The notes under the pieces were generated by a model. It had not been told where the DNA came from and searched no databases. It saw nothing but the letters and a program-made list of their open reading frames with translations. Below are positions 59,064 through 64,000 of a stretch of DNA of 64,000 nucleotides, in pieces. The stretch covers positions 11,408,001 through 11,472,000 of the forward strand of contig CAVNZM010000001.1 of the NCBI GenBank assembly GCA_963693365.1, in the 5' to 3' direction. The DNA comes from Amoebidium appalachense. Its lineage: Eukaryota > Ichthyosporea. Positions within the stretch are counted from its first letter, which is position 1; every line of letters begins with the position of its first letter. The translations under genes were made by a program, and so were the position numbers.

Positions 59064-59449
59064 CCGCCGCCAAAAGCTGAAGCTTGCTTCTGAGCTCTTC
59101 CTTCATTGACAAACTCGGACCACCTAATGCCTTGCCAAAAAACATGAACATGTGCAGTAGGACAATGCGGACACCCAGGCAGCCGGGCATGATGGCGAGT
59201 GGAAATTCAGTTTACACAACACACACAACACACCGGCCCACGGTTTCAATCACACGTGCGGGCGTACAATAGGAAGCACCCACACCACACGCGCACACGC
59301 GCACACGCGCGCCCGCACACACACACCTGCGCACTGTGCCCATCATTCACCCCCTCCACATGGCCCACGTCATTGGCCAAAGTCACCGCCGCCATAGACA
59401 CCACCAGCAGCACAAGCAGAAACCCCACGAGGTGTGTGCGGCGGCCCAT
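58442..59449 (-). CDS. secreted Gly-rich eight-cysteine protein, copy A
   Basis: Two exons, 59449-59327 and 58651-58442, both phase 0, give 110 residues and a TAG stop. Residues 1-26 form a clear signal peptide (MGRRTHLVGFLLVLLVVSMA). A spacer with a dibasic pair (R54-R55) follows, then FGGGPG-type repeats (58-74). A C-terminal module from residue 76 has eight cysteines spaced C-x2-C-x2-C-x3-C-x11-C-x4-C-x3-C-x2-C and is rich in Trp and Arg. The family is not known to me. Cleavage after the dibasic pair to release a cationic disulfide-rich peptide is inference. The donor GT starts a (GT)n tract. A paralogue lies at 63728-61952. Confidence 0.75.
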
Positions 59450-59520
59450 CTTGATTGGTTGAGTGTCACGTGGTTTGGGACGGGTTGGTGCAGAGCGTTG
59501 CAGACACCACGCTACCCTGG
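59450..59520 (-). promoter_or_regulatory. upstream block shared by the two secreted-protein genes (A)
   Basis: About 65 bases directly upstream of the start codon are nearly identical to those upstream of copy B (63729-63793). Both contain an inverted CCAAT (59454-59458; 63733-63737) and a CACGTG G-box (59467-59472; 63746-63751) at equal spacing. Retention may reflect recent duplication, regulation, or both. Confidence 0.4.
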
Positions 59521-60441
59521 GCTCGCCGTCGCGTTGCTAATGGGCACCTAAGGCTTGACGTGAGGTGATTTAAATCTATGGATTCCCCACACAGACGCAC
59601 CGTGTTGCCTGAGCCTTAGAACAAAGGAAGCCTTAATTAAGCTTAAGGTGTTTGTGCATTTCTTTGAGAGGCTGCTTTTATATTTGTGGTGACTCGTTCG
59701 TTCATCTCAGCATAGATGACTTGTGTAGATTTCGAAGCTATCAAGTTTGGGCACGCCTGAGCTTGGCAACGTCGTTCCCGTCAAATGTGGTTTTGCTACT
59801 GATGATAACGGTTGCCACGTTAACGTTGCCTCTTCTCACGACCCCCAATAAGGCCTAGGCTCACAGTCCCAGAACAAAACTAAACAGTTTTGATGATATG
59901 CGTAATTATTATTTACGGTAGGAAAGTTTCAAGTCAAAGTTTCAAATGGGGAGCCTCTGAGCATGAGTCAACGGTCCATGGTGTACAAAGTTTTGATGAA
60001 CGTTAATACTAAAATTTGACAGTTCGGCCCTTTTTAAAACGACACGTTGCCACAACACGGACTGTCAGATGATTTGAGTTCAATTCATATGGCGATCAAA
60101 ATTTGTACTGATGCATTGCCAGCAGTGATCATTTCACCATGATGTATACCTTAGTAACGAATATACGATAGTTTCCCAGTACAAAGAGTTTTTACTGTTA
60201 TACGGACTTGGAGTATTAATTATAAATATTACTTTTGGGGTTCCGGATAACTTTCTACACGGTGTGCTGGTAGATCCACGTGCATTAGCCCACGGCACAG
60301 ATCACTCATAGATTACGAGTCACGTGTGTTGGGGAACGCACGTGCACCGTGCATGTGTGTAGTGAGATCGGCTGCTGCACGATGTATTTGAGTCTAACTG
60401 ACTAACTAACTTTTGCACACTCTCTCTTGCTCTCTTCTCCG

Positions 60442-60512
<71 letters not shown>

Positions 60513-60566
60513 CTGTCTGTCTCTCTCAGTCTCTCAGTCTCTCTCTCGTCTCTCTCTCTTCCCCCC

Positions 60567-60616
<50 letters not shown>

Positions 60617-60840
60617 ACACACACTCTTCCTCTCTTTCTGGAGTCCAGCTCTCTCTCTCTCTCAGGCCCCCCGTCTTTCCGCTCTCTGAGTAAGGCTCTC
60701 TCTCCGTAACTCCCTTTCCGAGGCTCTCTCTTTCTCTTTCTCTCCCTCTCCCTCCATCCCTCCCTCCCTCCCTCCCTCCCTCCCTCCCTCCCTCCCTCCC
60801 TCCCCCTCTCTCTTTCTCTCTCTCTCTCTCTCTGAGCACA

Positions 60841-60874
<34 letters not shown>

Positions 60875-61167
60875 TCTCTCTCCATTTCTCTCAGTCTCCG
60901 ACTCTCTCTCTATATATATCTCACTCTCCCTGTCCTCCTCCCCCCCCCCCCCTCCTCCCCCCCCGTTTTTTCTCTTTCCGGGCCGGACCCCCCCCCCCCC
61001 CCCTCTCTCTCTCTCTATCGCCCTTCAAGGTGGGGGATGGGGCTGGGGGGGGGGGGGGGGGGGGGGAGGAGAGAGAGAGAGAGCTCAGCCCCCCCTCTTT
61101 CTCCCCAACCTCCCTCAGACTCTCTCTTAGATTTCTGTCATCAGTTCTCTCTCTCTCTCTCTCTGTG

Positions 61168-61203
<36 letters not shown>

Positions 61204-61225
61204 CTCTCTCTCGCTCTCTCCCCGA

Positions 61226-61276
<51 letters not shown>

Positions 61277-61951
61277 GTGTCTATCTCTGGTCCCCCCCCC
61301 CCTCTCCTCCGACCCCCCCCCCCTTTCTCCTCCCCTCCCCCCCCCCCCCCTTTCTCCCCCCTTCCCCCCCCCCCCCCCCCCCTCCCTTCCTGCCTTTAAA
61401 GATTGAAATGGCACCCTTTTGCTTCGTCGCAGCGTCCCGGACCCAGGCACGTGTATATCATTACGCACACATATGCTTGGGTCAGCCTCAACTTCGACTT
61501 CGCTGACACATATGTATTGCCAAATTGTCTGCTTGCAAAGCGCACACAGAGCACTTGCATCTGCAGTCGAGGCGCACTGCATCTTACTTTAAGAGCCTGG
61601 CCGGGTTGTAGCTATACCGTACACGTACAAAGCTCACGGGAGCCTGAGTATAAGTTAGTAACTTGGCGTAATACAACACTGAGCAAAAAAAACTCGCTCA
61701 ACTTGAAATGCGACATATAGACATCACCGTCGTACCAGATTCAGCCACATCATAATATGTTTTCGGAACATGGAGTATCATAATGCCACAGTGTACGCTA
61801 CTGATCATGAGCGGTCACCTCTCTAGCCTAGGGACTACGACAATTTCGAATATTTGGGTAAAACGCCACTCACTATTCAAAAATAAAAAATAAAAAAAAC
61901 CCAAGAAAATCTGAACGATCACCACGATAAAATGTTCGTCACATTAACACG
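59521..61951. other. region between the two secreted-protein genes
   Basis: 59521-60400 is ordinary sequence with no exon seen. 60420-61395 is CT, CCCT and C/G tract sequence. 61400-61950 is ordinary again, with partial similarity near 61840-61950 to sequence downstream of copy A (58380-58440). Confidence 0.4.
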
Positions 61952-62369
61952 TTAACAACCAAAGCACTGCGCACGACAGAAACCCAACTGGCATACCCGG
62001 AAGTCTGCAAACGGTATCAATGATTGGCAGATACCAATGCACCCGGGGCATCGTCCACACCGTCCCCCGGGGCCAAACCCAGGACCCCCCCCCCCAACCC
62101 AGCGCCACCGGGACCCCCCACAACAATATTGGTCTGACGACTGTGGACATTGTGTACTTCCCGGCCCTGCTCGTAGTACCGTATGGTTTGGGGAGAAGAG
62201 AAAGGAAGGAAGGGAAGGTAGAGGACAGGGAGCGATAAGGAAGAAGTGGGGGGGGGAGGGGGGGGAGGAGAGGGGGGGGAGGTGGGACGGGGGGAGGGGG
62301 GTGGGACGGGGGGGATGGGGTGGAGGGGGGGGGAGGGGGGGAGGGGGGGGGGGGGGGAATGGGGGGTCG

Positions 62370-62400
<31 letters not shown>

Positions 62401-62945
62401 GGAGTTAGTTGTGGGGGATATCACCATATGATAATCATATCCCAAGTTGACCTCAGTAGGGCTGCAAATTTACTTGAGGCAACAACCAGATCTTATCATC
62501 AGTTTACATCCGGGAATAATCCTGAGATATTCCAAAAATGGGCAACGCTAAATCGAAAACAAGGCTCAGCATTGAAGTACTACAGAAGGCTGTCACAGTG
62601 GTGCTTTACACATCCATACAACGTGCCATGCTTCCCATTGGCACCCACCTCCCCCCCCCCCCCCCCCCCCCCCCCCTCCCCCCTCTCCGGGAACCGCCCT
62701 CCTCTTCCGTGACCCCCCTACCCCCCCCCCCCGCCCCTCCCCCCCCCCCAAAAAAAATATAATAAAAATAGCCAAAAAAAGTAAAAGTTTCTCTCCTGAG
62801 AATCTCCAAACTTAGTAGCGTTCCGAGACCCCCCCCCCCCCCCCCCCCCCCCCCCACCCCCCACCCTTCCCCCTCAAAAAAAAACAGACACACACACGAG
62901 CCCCCTCCCCCCTCCCCCCTCTTCTCCCCTTCCCAAACACCCCCC

Positions 62946-62976
<31 letters not shown>

Positions 62977-63333
62977 GCCGCCACCCCCCACAGACCCTTT
63001 TCGCTAGCGTGGCAACGTTAAAGCTCCCTTCAGCCCTTTATTGATAAAACTGTGCCCACTTCAACAATACCTTGTGGCACATGTGAAACCGCCTGGAAGC
63101 ACGAGCGCCCGGGCATGGTAAACTTAAGTGGAACATCAGTATACACAATACAAAACACTACTCAGTTCATTAGTGTTAATAGTATGCGCATGTTACCACA
63201 AGCTTATAAGTACCCACACATAAGCCGCAGTGACACACACACAGACACATAGTGTCACACACACACAACACACACAAACCTACATCATGGCAAATCATAA
63301 TGTTCACAAACGCACACACACACACATACATAC

Positions 63334-63368
<35 letters not shown>

Positions 63369-63481
63369 AAAAAAAAAAACAACAAACACACCCACACGCA
63401 CGTGACATGCACACACCGCACCGTCACACACAAACGCACACGCGCACACGCGCGCACACACAGTGCTGCTAATGCTAACAC

Positions 63482-63523
63482 CTGCACACTGTGCCCGCAG
63501 TTCACTGTGCCCGCAGTTCACCC
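63482..63523 (-). repeat. duplicated 3' edge of secreted-protein B exon 1
   Basis: Two tandem copies of ACTGTGCCCGCAGTTCA on the plus strand resemble the true exon end (CACTGTGCCCGCCGTTCATC, 63615-63634). They lie across a C tract of about 60 from it, and the first is followed by a GCAG|GTGTTA donor-like site. Confidence 0.65.
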
Positions 63524-63527
63524 CCCC

Positions 63528-63530
<3 letters not shown>

Positions 63531-63591
<61 letters not shown>
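63531..63591 (+). repeat. poly(C), about 61 bases
   Basis: An uninterrupted C run in the intron of secreted-protein copy B, between the exon edge and its duplicates. Confidence 0.9.
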
Positions 63592-63593
<2 letters not shown>

Positions 63594-63728
63594 CACACAC
63601 ACACACACCTGCGCACTGTGCCCGCCGTTCATCCCCTCCACATGGCTCACGGTTTTGGCCACATTCACCACGGCCATCGACAGCAGCAGCACAAACAGAA
63701 ACCCCACGAGGTGTGTGCGGCGACCCAT

Positions 63729-63800
63729 TTTGATTGGTTGGATGTCACGTGGTTTGCGATGGGTTGGTGCAGAGTGTTGCAGACACCAAGCTACTGTTTA
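63729..63800 (-). promoter_or_regulatory. upstream block shared by the two secreted-protein genes (B)
   Basis: This is the counterpart of 59450-59520, with CCAAT (complement of 63733-63737) and CACGTG (63746-63751) at the same distances from the start codon. Similarity fades beyond about 63795. Confidence 0.4.
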
Positions 63801-64000
63801 ATACCCAGAGCTGTCAGTGTCGTTGGTCTTGACCGTGAGGTGAATAAATTCGTGGAAGCTGTTTAACCAATAAAAATAGAATGCAGCATAAACAATGTCT
63901 TTTATCCCGGCCACGCAGACCTACTCTAAATACTGATAGCCTCAGAGCAAGAGGAAGCTTTGAGTGAATTGGGCATTTCATGTCCTCTGAGACTGCTTTT

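Larger units (their letters stand above)
61952..63728 (-). pseudogene. secreted Gly-rich eight-cysteine protein, copy B (probably frameshifted)
   Basis: Exon 1 (63728-63609) encodes a signal peptide almost the same as copy A (MGRRTHLVGFLFVLLLSMAV). Exon 2 ends with the same cysteine module and stop (GFCRAQCFGC, TAA 61954-61952), with identical cysteine spacing. Two differences matter. At the position of copy A's acceptor AG this copy has CG, so the exon would have to start about five codons later, at CGAGCAG (about 62166). Within the glycine repeats an 11-G run (62085-62095) puts the upstream and downstream halves in different frames. Either the copy is a pseudogene or the run length is miscalled. 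Conserved cysteines argue that it was functional until recently. Confidence 0.6.

Overview
This is nuclear DNA of a eukaryote, probably a protist or alga. Genes are split into many short exons by GT-AG introns. The introns are filled with dinucleotide microsatellites and homopolymer G/C tracts, including one of 91 G. I cannot name the species. A RAP-domain organellar RNA-binding protein, a CYP86-clan P450 and an old-yellow-enzyme gene fit an alga or related protist, but that is inference. Most long open frames here are translated repeats (poly-Pro, poly-Gly, Thr-His, Val-Cys) and are not genes. The real exons were found by combining splice sites, matching intron phase and protein-like sequence.

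Layout: 419-7756 (+) a small multi-pass membrane protein of unknown family, in about seven tiny exons; 16541-8853 (-) a RAP-domain protein in seven exons; 20619-17942 (-) the 3' part of an unrecognised gene; 21200-25090 mostly gene-free; 25102-27245 (+) a three-exon protein with a PP1-docking-like motif; 32001-29724 (-) an old yellow enzyme locus whose first exon carries an in-frame TAG and apparent frameshifts; 34787-43056 (+) a RING-H2 ubiquitin ligase related to the RNF126/RNF115 type, with a long C-terminal tail; 54206-45289 (-) a complete ten-exon P450 of 486 residues; 59449-58442 (-) and 63728-61952 (-) a duplicated pair of secreted, glycine-rich, eight-cysteine proteins, the second of which looks damaged.

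Three repeat phenomena run through the window. (1) A dispersed element of about 330 bp occurs in at least nine or ten copies; it is variably truncated at one end and always finishes in a poly(C) tract at the other, like a retroposon with a C tail instead of an A tail. (2) Many introns begin directly with (GT)n at the donor, or end directly with (CA)nCAG at the acceptor, or both, so the intron ends are complementary. (3) Copies of exon edges, with their splice sites, lie inside neighbouring introns next to microsatellites.

The genes do not form an obvious pathway. The P450 (fatty-acid hydroxylase clan) and the old yellow enzyme (oxylipin/enone reductase family) could both touch lipid metabolism, but nothing in the sequence links them.
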